Assembly: GCF_025602895.1 (NCBI RefSeq)
Contig: NW_026516207.1
Coordinates: 62,001-126,000 of the forward strand
Direction: 5' to 3'
DNA: 64,000 nt
DNA from: Polychytrium aggregatum
Taxonomy: Eukaryota > Chytridiomycota > Chytridiomycetes > Polychytriales
Part shown: positions 43,879-53,963 of the stretch, piece by piece
Layout: every line of letters begins with the position of its first letter
How positions within the stretch are numbered: the stretch's first letter is position 1
The notes under the pieces: generated by a model
The model's database searches: none
Told to the model about the DNA's origin: nothing
Seen by the model: only the letters and a program-made list of their open reading frames with translations
Translations under genes and position numbers: made by a program

Positions 43879-45751
43879 ATGACAAAAGAGTCCCGAAGAA
43901 TCAGCGCCCTCATGACGCTGCCCGCAGCCGAGCCAGACTCGTACTTCGAGGAAACCGCGCCGCCAAGGACCCTGAGCGACCTCGAGGATAAAGTTGCCAA
44001 ATTCATCCAGATCCATCGACTGATCCCGGGCCGCAAAGTTGTCCTGGTCACCGTGAGTCCTTTTATTCATATGCCTCTTTGCGTTTGCTCTGGTCATGCT
44101 CGAGAATGAGCAGCGGGGCTGGAGAATGAATCGCTGGGCTGTGTCTGCGGATGAGTTCGCCAGAGCCTCGCCGCCAGCGACTCGATTTGAAAGTCAGGCG
44201 CCCCAGAACGGCCAGCGAGGCTGCAGCAAGCATCCAAGACGTGCGCTCGCCTCGATATCCAGCAGCGAGCTCTGCTGCGGAGCGGGCCGCCACGGAGCCG
44301 TCTCAAGCTAACCAGCAGCTTTTGTTTCCCGGCTGCACCAACGCAATTCCTTTCCCTCCCACCGTCTTGGCGCTGACCTCTTGGAACCCAACCCCAGTCT
44401 GGAGGAACCACGGTCCCGCTGGAGACCCAGACGGTGCGGTTCCTGGACAACTTCAGCGCCGGAACCCGAGGCGCAACCTCGGCCGAATATTTCCTTGCGG
44501 CCGGATACGCCGTTATCTTTTTCCACCGCCAGTTCAGTCTCCAGCCCTACAGCCGCCACTACTCGCACTCCACGAATTGTTTCCTGGACTTTATGGACGT
44601 CAATGAAAGCGGGGATTTGACTGGTATGCGGCACGGTCGGGTCGAGAGCATGTTGGCGTCGGCCACGACAGACGCTCGAATGTGTTTGCCTCTGTGTGCC
44701 AGCGCTCACCCCCGAATTTTACCGTTGATCCGCGCCGAGCGGACTCTCTTTCTCGTGCAATTTGTCTGTGTCGCTGAATGCATCGCCATCCGGCGACGCA
44801 CCCGTGTGCCCCGATGCATATCCATGTCATGTGCCGATTTCAGTCAACCACAAGTACACCAGCAAGATGAAGCAGGTTCTGATGCAGTACCGCAAGGCCA
44901 AAGAGGAATCGCTGCTGCTGATGATCAACTTTACAACCGTGCGCGAGTATCTGTTTGGGCTGAGGTCCATTACCCGTATCATGGCGCCGCTGCGACACAA
45001 CGCCATGTTTTACCTGGCCGCTGCCGTCAGTGACTTTTTCATTCCGGAAAACAAGATGGTGTGTACCGGCATCTGTGCGATCAGCCCATAGTCCCGTGCA
45101 GTCAAGACGTGCACGCAGCTTCGCTGATGGGCCGGCTCAAGATACTGATTCCACGTTTCTCCCGGCCGGCCAGGTTGAGCACAAGATCCAGTCCAGCGGC
45201 GGCGGGCTATCTCTGGAGCTCGAGCAAGTGCCCAAGATCATTAGACCGCTCGTGAAGGAGTGGGCACCGGAAGGCTTCATCATCTCGTTCAAGGCAAGAC
45301 CTGCATATATGCTTGGGACAGAATGCAATGTCACAGCTTGGATCGGTCGCTGATTTGCTCGCTCGCCTGGGGCGACAAGCTGGCGAGCCTCGCTTGGCTC
45401 CGCGGTTCGGCCGTACGGGACCTTCACACCAAGCATCGATTCTGACATGCAGCATCGATCGATCGCTCTGCTTCTCCCAAATAGCTCGAAACCGACCCGT
45501 CGCTCTTGTCGGAAAAAGCCACCAAGTCGCTCAACACGTATGGTCACCAGGTCGTCATCGGAAACATCCTTACGACTCGCAAGCGGATCGTTACGCTGTT
45601 CTTCCGGCCCGAAGACGCACCTGGGCCCCTGGACATTGTCATGAGCGATGAGGAGCTGAAGCAGGAGCAAGAGATCGAGATGAAGATCATTCCGGAGCTG
45701 GTCCACTGCCACGACGCGTGGATTACCAAATCGCAGGCTTTCTCGAATTGA
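43879..45751 (+). CDS. CAB2: Phosphopantothenate-cysteine ligase
   Basis: This 333-aa enzyme is the second step of coenzyme A synthesis, joining cysteine to 4'-phosphopantothenate with nucleotide hydrolysis in the cytosol. Exons are 43879-44052, 44398-44623, 44844-45058, 45174-45293 and 45485-45751, phases agreeing. The signature [20 protein letters not shown] with [20 protein letters not shown] forms the Rossmann nucleotide site. [15 protein letters not shown] carries the dimer/substrate region, and [16 protein letters not shown] and [11 protein letters not shown] complete the family core. The intron after ISFK begins with GC (AAG then GCAAGA), a GC-AG intron; no GT alternative keeps the conserved SFKLETD motif. 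The length is similar to human PPCS (311). Confidence 0.95.
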
Positions 45752-46146
45752 ACATGCGCCGCGACCAGATTCGATGAACCGCCAGCAATGAATTGCCATC
45801 GCGGGGTTGCATACCGCTGGCGAAACTAAAAAGTTGGTGATACAACACTAGATTATGTCCGAGTCCGATACGCCGCCTCTGCCGGGCAGCGCTGATCCGC
45901 AAAAGCGAAACTGTGAGCTGAGCACGAGCAGTGGCGATGGATGCCCGTCAAAACTGTCGACAGATTGAGGGGGAGGGGGGCGGATCTGCCAACCCATGGG
46001 GCGATATGGATGCATGATGTGATGGGAGAGGCAACGACCGAGTGAGCCGAATGAGCCGAGTGAGCCGAGTGAACCGAGCGCGAGTGTGGGCGGGCCCGAT
46101 CGCTGACTCGGTATCACCCTGTCGCAAGCCAAATAGATTCGTCTGT
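45752..46146. other. Convergent intergenic region
   Basis: These 395 bases lie between the 3' ends of PPCS (+) and the YecM-like gene (-). A short GAGCCGAATGA-like repeat lies at about 46045-46080. Nothing coding was seen. Confidence 0.6.
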
Positions 46147-46713
46147 TCAGGGTGGTCCTTGGCGCTTCTCGATCTCGATGACCGTTTCCAGGGGCATCTC
46201 ATGAAACTTGACCGAAAATGCAGCCCGCCCGTCTGCAGCCCCGATGGCAAGTCGAGCCTCGCGGTTGAATGTCTTGCGGTATCCGCCAAGGTCCCAGACC
46301 AGATCGGGATGGCGTGAATGCACAAAGTCGTCCAAGCTGCCTGGAACCACAAACTCGGCGTGTTCAAGGCCAGAGGAATATGCGGACCCGGCCTTTGGCG
46401 CTGGGATCTCGATGACATCGACAAGCCGCTCGCCAGCCAAGATGGCAGTCTTCAGCTTGAAGGTGGCAATGCTGCGTCCCCCGACGATGGATTCGACCAG
46501 CAGAGTGGCGATGGGAGGCAGCAGGTCCCAGACGAGCCTGGTATACTCTTGTGGTGTTGAGGTGCGCAGGCAGACATGGTCCAGAAACAGCGACGGAAGT
46601 TCAGGCACCAGCGGGGTGATCCGAGTCTCGATCGTGGCAATAAAGGCGGGCACCTCCTTGACGAGATAACGCTGGAGCTCGTCGGGGGTGGTCCAGATCC
46701 GACAGAGCTCCAT
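46147..46713 (-). CDS. YecM-family protein (VOC/glyoxalase-like fold)
   Basis: This 188-aa intronless protein resembles bacterial YecM in length and along most of its sequence. Visible family features are LFLDHVCLRTSTPQEYTRL with the His of the first metal-site strand, ESIVGGRSIATFKLK, DVIEIPAPKAG, the GLEHAEFVVPG strand with a second His and Glu, and the C-terminal AAFSVKFHEMPLETVIEIEK. YecM is structurally related to isomerase/glyoxalase vicinal-oxygen-chelate folds, but no reaction is established. The start was set at 46713 (MELCRIW) because it gives the usual family length; the frame is open upstream to 46917 but begins there with GTG. Confidence 0.87.
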   Translation of the reverse strand: MELCRIWTTPDELQRYLVKEVPAFIATIETRITPLVPELPSLFLDHVCLRTSTPQEYTRLVWDLLPPIATLLVESIVGGRSIATFKLKTAILAGERLVDVIEIPAPKAGSAYSSGLEHAEFVVPGSLDDFVHSRHPDLVWDLGGYRKTFNREARLAIGAADGRAAFSVKFHEMPLETVIEIEKRQGPP

Positions 46714-47039
46714 GGCGGACAGGGAGACCTGGGATGCTGAGCGGGCTTGCTGCGACCGGATCGATGCGATCAGCGGGCGATCGGCGGGTGAGATGTGGGT
46801 GAGATGCGAGATCGGGCCGACCTGGTGGTGCAAGGGTGTGACGGGATCGCTCCTGGTCTGGACTGCCACAGTGCTGACGTCACGGACTGCGCCACGTTGA
46901 CTAAGCGCCTGTGCCACACGCGCTTTTTTTCACGCAGACGGGCCGTGAATAAAAGGCAAGTGGCGACTGACGCCTGTTTGCATCTCCCTCTCTCCTCTCT
47001 TCGATCTTGGACACCGACTCCGAGTGAAGCCACATCACC
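46714..47039. promoter_or_regulatory. Divergent promoter region, YecM-like gene and eL8
   Basis: This compact 326-base region lies between two divergent start codons. An AT-rich AATAAAAG at about 46948 and the pyrimidine tract at 46982-47003 fit a ribosomal-protein promoter and transcription start. Confidence 0.5.
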
Positions 47040-48544
47040 ATGGTAAGCCGACGCCTGCAACGGATTGTCTGCGATGCACGCTGGACTCGCCCACGGCTCG
47101 TCTGCGCTACAGACTGAGTCTGCGGCTCTTGGGGCACACTGCTGCCGATTTTCGGCTGTATGGCAGACACGACAAGCAGCCTCGTCGCTCGCTGTCGCTG
47201 CCTGGCCTCTCTGCAGACGACCATGTGTGTCGCTGCGACAAGAGAGTCTTGATGCAACTCTGCGCAGTCTCGGCTGCACCAGTCTGGGTACGGCCAGCGA
47301 TCGCTGCGAGCGTATCTGCGTCAGGTGCAGTCGACTGGCTGCGTGGGGCACTCAAGACACCCTCGGTTGATCTCCATTGCGGTGTGATCCGGCGCTGGTT
47401 TGGAGGTGGACAGACAGGCAGCACTTGCCTCGTCACCGTGTTCCAGACCAACGCCGTACGCCTGCATGCGGCAAGCAACGAGGGTGGCCGACCTTTCCCG
47501 ACCTCTGTGCGGGCCGTAGGAGCTCTGGCGATGCCTCTGCTTGCGCACTGGCACCGACAACTCCAATGACATGGACCTGGCCCACTCATCTGCAACTGCC
47601 TGCCTGCACATCTGGTTGCGTCCCCCTCGTGTGCTCTATACAGCCCAAGGCCAAGACTACCACCAAGAAGGTTGCCCCCGCTCCCTATGGCACCAAGCCC
47701 AAGGCTGCCAAGGCCGCCAAGAGCCCTCTCATTGAGAAGAAGCCCCGCAGCTTCGTCATCGGCCAGGACATCCAGCCCGTCCGCAACCTCTCGCGCTTCG
47801 TCAAGTGGCCCGAGTACGTCCGCCTGCAGCGCCAAAAGGCCGTTCTCCGCCAGCGTCTCAAGGTCCCCCCTGCCATCAACCAGTTCTCCAAGACTGCTGA
47901 CAAGAACACTGGTAAGCACCACCGGCTGCACAATGTCAGATGGGATGATATCTCCCTTGCTCCCTGCGCATGCTGTACCCAGCGCCATCCTAACGCAGCA
48001 CCCCCCTACAGCCACCCAGCTGTTCAAGCTCCTCAACAAGTACCGCCCCGAGACCAAGCAGGAGAAGAAGGTTCGTCTGACTGCCGCTGCCGAGGCTGCT
48101 GCCAACGGTAACAAGGTCGACCAGGGCAAGAAGCCCGTCTTTGTCAAGTACGGCATCAACCACATCACCGCCCTTGTCGAGTCCAAGAAGGCCTCGCTCG
48201 TTGTCATTGCCGACGACGTCGACCCCATTGAGATCGTCATCTGGCTCCCCGCCCTCTGCCGCAAGATGGGTGTCCCGTACGCCATCGTCAAGTCCAAGTC
48301 CAGACTCGGCACCGTCGTCCACAAGAAGACCGCCACTGCTCTGGCCATTGTCGATGTCCGCCCCGAGGACAAGCAGGACCTTGCCGCCGTCGTCAGCGCC
48401 GTCAAGACCAACTTCAACGACAAGTTCGAGGATGCTCGCCGTCACTGGGGTGGTGGTATCATGGGAACCAAGTCCCAGCACAAGACTGCTCTCCGCCTCA
48501 AGAAGGCCGGCGAGAAGATTGTTCCCCAGGCTCAGGACGAGTAA
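47040..48544 (+). CDS. RPL8: 60S ribosomal protein eL8 (L7a/L8)
   Basis: This 267-aa large-subunit ribosomal protein has exons 47040-47042 (the ATG alone), 47644-47911 and 48012-48544. The 601-base first intron follows the start codon directly (ATG then GTAAGC). Conserved blocks are [41 protein letters not shown], the eL8/L30-type RNA-binding fold [40 protein letters not shown] and [13 protein letters not shown]. Codon use is strongly biased to C-ending codons, as expected for a highly expressed gene. A search of both introns by eye for box C/D snoRNAs found no convincing paired C and D boxes. Confidence 0.97.
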
Positions 48545-49035
48545 GCAGCGGCCCCCGCTGTGATGTATCTTTTGAATAAAGAGAGCCATCGGTATCATCC
48601 AACCAGCTCGCTCTGTGTTCTGTCTCAGTCCGCGTGGCATCCTCCGTCGCGGGATGCGTTTCCCCTGTAAATATATTGTATAACACATCTCGAGTCAGGG
48701 TTCTTGTCCTCAACACTCACCGCTCCCATACTTCCCGACGCTGATCGCCGATCGCCGATCGCCACAACCTCAGTGTGTTGTGCTAGCCGCCAATCAGCCC
48801 AGAGGATCGAATGCTTGTGTGACTATTGCCGCTCTGGCATCACCAGCCGTCCTGGCTTCGCGCAATGAAAAATTCATATGCGCAGCCACCCAGTCCGCTG
48901 CACAGAGCTCTTTTTTCGCCATGACCGATCGGTCTCTCACCTTTTGCTTTTTCTTCTGGTCGTGGTCATCCAACTGGCTCCGGTACGCTCTCGTCGAACG
49001 ATTCGCCGCCCCAGGGACACTACCGAGCAGCCACA
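48545..49035. other. Intergenic region, eL8 to uL30m
   Basis: These 491 bases hold the eL8 3' UTR and the uL30m promoter. GATCGCC occurs three times in tandem at about 48742-48762. No further gene was seen. Confidence 0.55.
48575..48580 (+). terminator. Polyadenylation signal AATAAA of eL8
   Basis: A canonical AATAAA lies 31 bases after the eL8 stop codon, giving a very short 3' UTR, as is usual for ribosomal-protein genes. Confidence 0.65.
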
Positions 49036-49650
49036 ATGCAGTCTGCCGGTTCAGCATTCCGATCGTGCCTTCGCCAGGTTCAGAGCCGGTCCTTCTCGGT
49101 CTCCACGGCCTGCCAACTGCCCCGCAACGTCAAGCACCTGAATCTCCAGCCCCGCATCCCCAGCGAGGACCAGCTCCTGCGTCCCACGTCCGAAAAGATC
49201 CAGTACCCCTTCTACCCGCCTCCGAGACAGCGCACGCCCGAAGAGCGGCTTGAGCAGAGGCGCCTGCCGAAGCGAACGCTCGCCGAGATCCGCGGAGCAC
49301 CCCTGCCGACCAGCTTCAAGTATGCCGCCGAGGAGCTCGCGCACCAGAACCCAGAACCCATTACCGACATCGGCCACTACAACTACAAGTACTACCAGGT
49401 CTCCCTCGAGCGAGGTCTCATCGGCCTCTCCAAGAAAACTCGGGACTTTGTTCGTGCGCTGGGTCTGCGACATCGGCACCACGTCGTCTGGCTCCGGGTG
49501 GGTCCGCGATCGGCCGGTGCGATCCTCAAGATCCGCGAGCTCCTCAAGGTCGACCTTGTGAACGAGATCCCGAAGCGGGTTAAGGCTCCGTCTGGATACA
49601 AGAAGCTCGGAAACATCATCGGATCGCTTCAGGGCATCCATGGTCTGTGA
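49036..49650 (+). CDS. Mitochondrial large-subunit ribosomal protein uL30m
   Basis: This 204-aa intronless protein has an N-terminus (MQSAGSAFRSCLRQVQSRSF) that is basic and lacks acidic residues, a typical mitochondrial presequence. About 80 residues of extension precede the L30 domain, which shows YYQVSLERGLIGLSKKTRDF, VRALGLRHRHHVVWLRV and GAILKIRELLKVDLVNEI. Bacterial L30 is only about 60 residues; the long N-terminal extension is common in fungal mitochondrial homologues such as yeast Mrpl33-type proteins. It acts in the mitochondrial ribosome. The start is the first ATG of the frame and is supported by the presequence. Confidence 0.9.
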   Translation: MQSAGSAFRSCLRQVQSRSFSVSTACQLPRNVKHLNLQPRIPSEDQLLRPTSEKIQYPFYPPPRQRTPEERLEQRRLPKRTLAEIRGAPLPTSFKYAAEELAHQNPEPITDIGHYNYKYYQVSLERGLIGLSKKTRDFVRALGLRHRHHVVWLRVGPRSAGAILKIRELLKVDLVNEIPKRVKAPSGYKKLGNIIGSLQGIHGL

Positions 49651-50114
49651 TGAGACCGCACTTTGAGCTGTGCTCTGTCGCTGCAAGCAGGCGGAATCAT
49701 ACGCCGCTCCCCAATCCTATGGCCCTCCATGCCATCGTGGCAGCATCGTGGCAGCATCGTGGCAGCATCGTGGCAGCATCGTGGCAGCATCGTGGCAGCA
49801 TCGGTATACCGCTCCTCCCCACGTTGCTCTCCTCCTCATCTGGAGCTGCACACGTCGCACCGACCACAATACACATGCATTTCCACGATTCTTGAGGCTT
49901 TGGATATCCGTACAGTCGATGCTGTGGCAGTATTATCGCTCGTAGCGTTTATTGCGTCTGCTACTCACACCCACCCTCGATATTGTAAACCGCAGCTGCT
50001 CACACAGACAGCCGAAAAGGCCCAATCCACTGGGCCCAGCTTGGCTGGCTGGTAAATGGCTATCCCATGTTCCCGTTGCCTGGCACCGGCTCCCTTGGCC
50101 ACAATCGAACACGC
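49651..50114. other. Convergent intergenic region with an 11-base minisatellite
   Basis: These 464 bases lie between the ends of uL30m (+) and the FERM gene (-). Apart from the tandem repeat at 49734-49803 nothing was recognised. Confidence 0.6.
49734..49803. repeat. Minisatellite, GTGGCAGCATC x about 6
   Basis: Six perfect head-to-tail copies of an 11-base unit start about 85 bases after the uL30m stop codon, probably within its 3' UTR. There are no spacers, so it is not a CRISPR array. Confidence 0.95.
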
Positions 50115-53100
50115 TCACATCGGATGGTCTTGGCCGTCGTCGATCTGGCTGACTGGTCCCATCATGGTGAACTCGAGCTCGTCCTGATTGGCTCGTCGGA
50201 AAGAAGGCTGCTTGAATGCTGCCGAGATAAGAGCTCCGGGTCGTCGAATGGATGGCGATCGGCTCACAGCCGGTGATGAGGTCAGGAGACTCAGTTTGTG
50301 CGGCTCGCCGATGGAGCGTGCTCGGCTGCGGCCCTGTGGGCCTGTCGATGGGATTCCCAGCTGGCCTGCTTGACCAGAGCCTTGCCGATCATCCGGTCGC
50401 GCTGGCGCAAAGGGGTCGACTTCGTCGGCGGAGGAGCTGCCGGATTCAATTGAGAGCGGCCGGTTGTTGCTACTCCTTGGCACTTGCGGCGAATGCGGAG
50501 CAGTGCCAGCCTCGGCCCTGAGAGGGCCGTCCAAGAGGAAGCTGCTCGAGGTCTCCGACGGCAGCAGCGGCAGCGCTGTTTCTGAAGGCTGGGCATTAGC
50601 GGGAGTCATTGATTTGGCCTTGGCCTTGCGTCTCGTGGCCACATACGGCGAGCTGACAAACTCGTCTGGCGGAAGAGCACTCGGTGTGGTTGGCGTGCGA
50701 TCCAGGGTCGACGGTGCCGTCGGCGACCGCTCATGGCCGGGTCGCTCGCCAGTAGTATAGAGCGGCGGAGGTGCAGGTACAGGTGACATGGGGTATGCGT
50801 TTCGGGCCGATCGATTGGAATCGGGCTGCGGCGAGGGAGGCACGGCAGTCTTTGCGGCTTCGTAGATGGCAACGAACTTTGGAGTGGTTTCGGATGCTGG
50901 CGCCGCGGCCTGTCTTGGAGTCGCCATCGGCATAGGCATAGGCATAGGCATACCCATAGACGTCGATGCTACTGCAGAAGGAGCCCGAGCACTCGCGGGC
51001 TCTCCAGAAATCGCTGAGACCATCCCGATCTCGCGTTTCTTGTGGAGGTACTTCATCCTGAGGGCCACGTTGTGGACGAGAGCGGATTGCGGGGACACCA
51101 CCCGAAGTTGATGCACAGTGCCATCTCGCATGTAGTGGAAAACCACTGTGTCAGGAGAGTATTTCCATTTGAGGTCGTTGACGGACTCGACCAGGACATA
51201 TTTCTGGCCAACCCAGAAGAAATACAAATCCGTGAGTATTCCAGGAGTGCTCCTTCTCGTGGAAGCGGCCTGTTTTCACAAATGACCTCGGCAGACGCTG
51301 GTGTGGACAGGCGGATGCAGATCATACCGATTTGTCCTTGTCAATGACGACCAGATGCTCAGACGATATCCCAATGAGCCATCTCTGGATTCGGAACTCG
51401 AAAAAGCCAAACGGTGGTACTTCCTGGGAAACCGGGAAGAACGCACAGCCGTATGCCGGCCATTTGCGCACCACTGCCAAGTACCTGAGCGGGTCCCATC
51501 AGCAGGGGGGCATGGCGGATGTCGTTAGAATAGACTCGAGCAATTTAGTGACGCTCCAGCAACTGCCCATGAAGGTCGCTGGCAAAGTCGCCCTTGATTC
51601 AGTGTTCCCACAGCCGACTGCAATCTGCTGCTACCAGAGTATCTGCTGTGCTTACTTGAGCTGGCCATCCATGACGGAGTTTCCTTTGTGCTTGGCGTAT
51701 TCGGTGCCGATATGCGCCTCCCACTTGGAGTGGCCCATGGCTCGGTGATGTTGGAACGGAATGATTTGCTTCCAAGTGTCATTTTGGCTTTTGTAGGAGC
51801 AAGCGATATCATCGAGAGAGTGGTCAACGTGTCGGTGTGCATCTGGTGCCGCTTGCTCGTTGCGAGTTTATGCCGTGCTCGTTGCAAGTTTATGCGCTGT
51901 TCGCAGCCGGCGATGACCTACGTCAGATATCCATACGGGTGGCGCTCAGGATCAGAGTCGCCCTGCATAATCTGTAGCTGGATACCGGCCAACTGGATTG
52001 CCTCTTGCACGGTGCACGGGAATCGGCCTGTCAGGACGTTCCGTTTAGCCTATTGACGGCCGGAAGCAGCAGTTACGAGACCAGCGATATGCACCCGTCA
52101 GTGATTTCCGGTATCAAGACTTGTTGGCCGAGTTAGTTGAGCAACATGTCACTCGACAGCAATTCTTGACAATGAGACAGAACAGAAACCCACTGCTCTT
52201 GCTACGCTTGGATAAATAGGCTCCCGTGTGATCTTGGCCCCGTGTGATCTTGCTCCTATACGATCTTGCGCCCCCACAGACATCCTACCTCGCCATAGAG
52301 TAGTCGAATACACGCTTCCTCCGTCACAGTCGACTCGATCTGCTTGGTGATGCTGATCTCTCGTCGATAGACAAACCAGTGACGATTGATCGGATGCTGC
52401 GGGACGCCACATTCCGGGTAGTGTGTGTATTTCTCCGTCCTGGCCAAGGCAACAGATTCGAAACGCGACCATCAGCGATCAGGGGTTTCAGACAGAATAG
52501 GCTTTGACCAAGCCGCCAATCGGCGTACCACATCGTCCACCGGAACATCAGTTCAAATATGTCCATCTTGGGGCGGAGCTGTAGCTCTGTTCGATGCGGG
52601 ATTTCGTTCCAGTCCATCATTAATCTGAGGTTGCACGGCGAATGGCTGATTCTTCGGGAGCGAGTCTGCTCACGGGGGGAGGGCTCGCCATATCGACTCT
52701 CCGGTATTGGAGTGAAATCGCTCACCTAAATCGCGGCCGACTACCCACAGTCCGAAAAGCGACTTGTTTTCCGGAGATATGTTCACTCGGGCGGCGACGG
52801 CATCCAATATCATCTGCACGTAGAGGGTTTGGTCTTGCTCAGGCGTCGTGGAAGTGCCCAAAGGCAATGATGATGGTCGGTGGAAAGTCAGCACAGACGG
52901 CATCGGACTCGCATCCGCCGCTGTGGAAGACCAGGCCAAGTCGACGCGGATGTGCTTGCCATAGACGTGCATTCGTACCAGACCCGGCTCGGCCTCTCAG
53001 GGGACCGCCAGATGCAGATTCCGACGCGATATCGCCACCCCTGCACTTACCCCCTGGGAACTTGGTGATATAGTCATGTTCGCTGTCGCCGTCCATAATC

Positions 53101-53273
53101 CGTACTCGCACGGTGACAAAGGCGATGACGCCGCCAGGTAGAGTGTGTCTCTGGAGCGGCGGTCTCCACTCTGCGGCTGCACCTTGGGAGCCTTGGGCAG
53201 ATGCGCCCGCACCATCAGGCGAGAGCTCGACGGCCTGGTTCGTCGGCTGGCGTCGAGTGTTTGGGGACGACAT
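50115..53273 (-). CDS. FERM-domain protein (FRMD8/KRIT1-like) with a disordered tail
   Basis: This 710-aa protein has exons (minus strand) 53273-53051, 52920-52726, 52586-52529, 52439-52289, 52049-51922, 51787-51656, 51484-51328 and 51203-50115, phases agreeing (2133 bases). F1 carries VTVRVRIMDGDSEHDYITKF, VQMILDAVAARVNISPENKS and FGLWVVGRDLELQLRPKMD. F2 has HWFVYRREISITKQ, NVLTGRFPCTVQEAIQLAGI and FQHHRAMGHSKWEAH. F3, the PH/PTB-like lobe, has YLAVVRKWPAYGCAFFPV, LVVIDKDKSKYVLVE and VHQLRVVSPQSALVHN. The last 300 residues are Ser/Pro-rich and disordered, with an MPMPMPM run. FERM modules bind membrane lipids and receptor tails at the cell cortex. The closest look is FRMD8/KRIT1, but the subfamily is inferred. 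Confidence 0.85.
50929..50952. repeat. Coding hexamer repeat GGCATA
   Basis: Four copies of GGCATA, in frame in the FERM gene, encode the Met-Pro repeats that start its disordered tail. Confidence 0.85.
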
Positions 53274-53963
53274 GAGGGTAGCGGCGTCAAGCCTCGTCTT
53301 TCTGGCTGGGGGGGGGGCTTGTTTTGGCCCCTGCGAAGGTCAGAGCTGGTCGGCAATCAGCAATCTTGTGGCCCAAGCCGGCCGTTTGCTGTCGAGAGTC
53401 AAGCGAGTCAGCCGTGAACCCCTGGGCTGCCAATACACCTCGATCGCCCGTGCGAATCAACGCTCGGATCACCTCTGGCTTCTTGTTGGCTGCGATTTGG
53501 GTTTGGTCAGTGACGTCTACTCTAAATTTCCCCAGCCCAGGATCGCTCTTGCCTGGTACGCAAGCAGCAGTGGCAATCGCATCTTTGAGACAGGATCCCG
53601 CCGTTCTCACCGGTTCCTTCGATACTCCCACGCACGCCATCCGTATCCGTCGTATCCATCGTATTTATCGGCCTTACGCGGATCGGCTCCATCCTCAACA
53701 CTATCACCTGCTTCATCAGCCGCCCCATTTGTTGCTCCATATTCTGCACGCTGCTCCCTCGGCGGCTTCCCTCGTGCAGGATAGCCGTTTAGTCTTCCGT
53801 ATCTGCCAATCGCTTCGTTCTCACCGACACATCGCCCGTGTCAATCTGCTCCCCGCCCCCTCCTATATACACCTCCCATTCCAGCCCATCGCTCTTTGAA
53901 TCTCACGAACCCATTTATGAAGTCACTCGCCGTGGTGGCTCGACACTAGCCTACGCAACGAAC
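53274..53963. promoter_or_regulatory. Divergent promoter region, FERM gene and cyclase
   Basis: These 690 bases separate two divergent start codons, so both transcripts must start here. TATTTATC at about 53662 is a possible TATA element. The cyclase frame is open from 53838, but the first in-frame ATG is at 53964. Confidence 0.45.

Noticed and set aside
47043-47643. Box C/D snoRNA in the eL8 first intron
   Set aside because: Such introns host snoRNAs in some eukaryotes, but no convincing C (RTGATGA) and D (CTGA) box pair with a terminal stem was found.
49734-49803. Possible CRISPR-like array
   Set aside because: The 11-base units are contiguous with no spacers and the genome is eukaryotic; it is a minisatellite.
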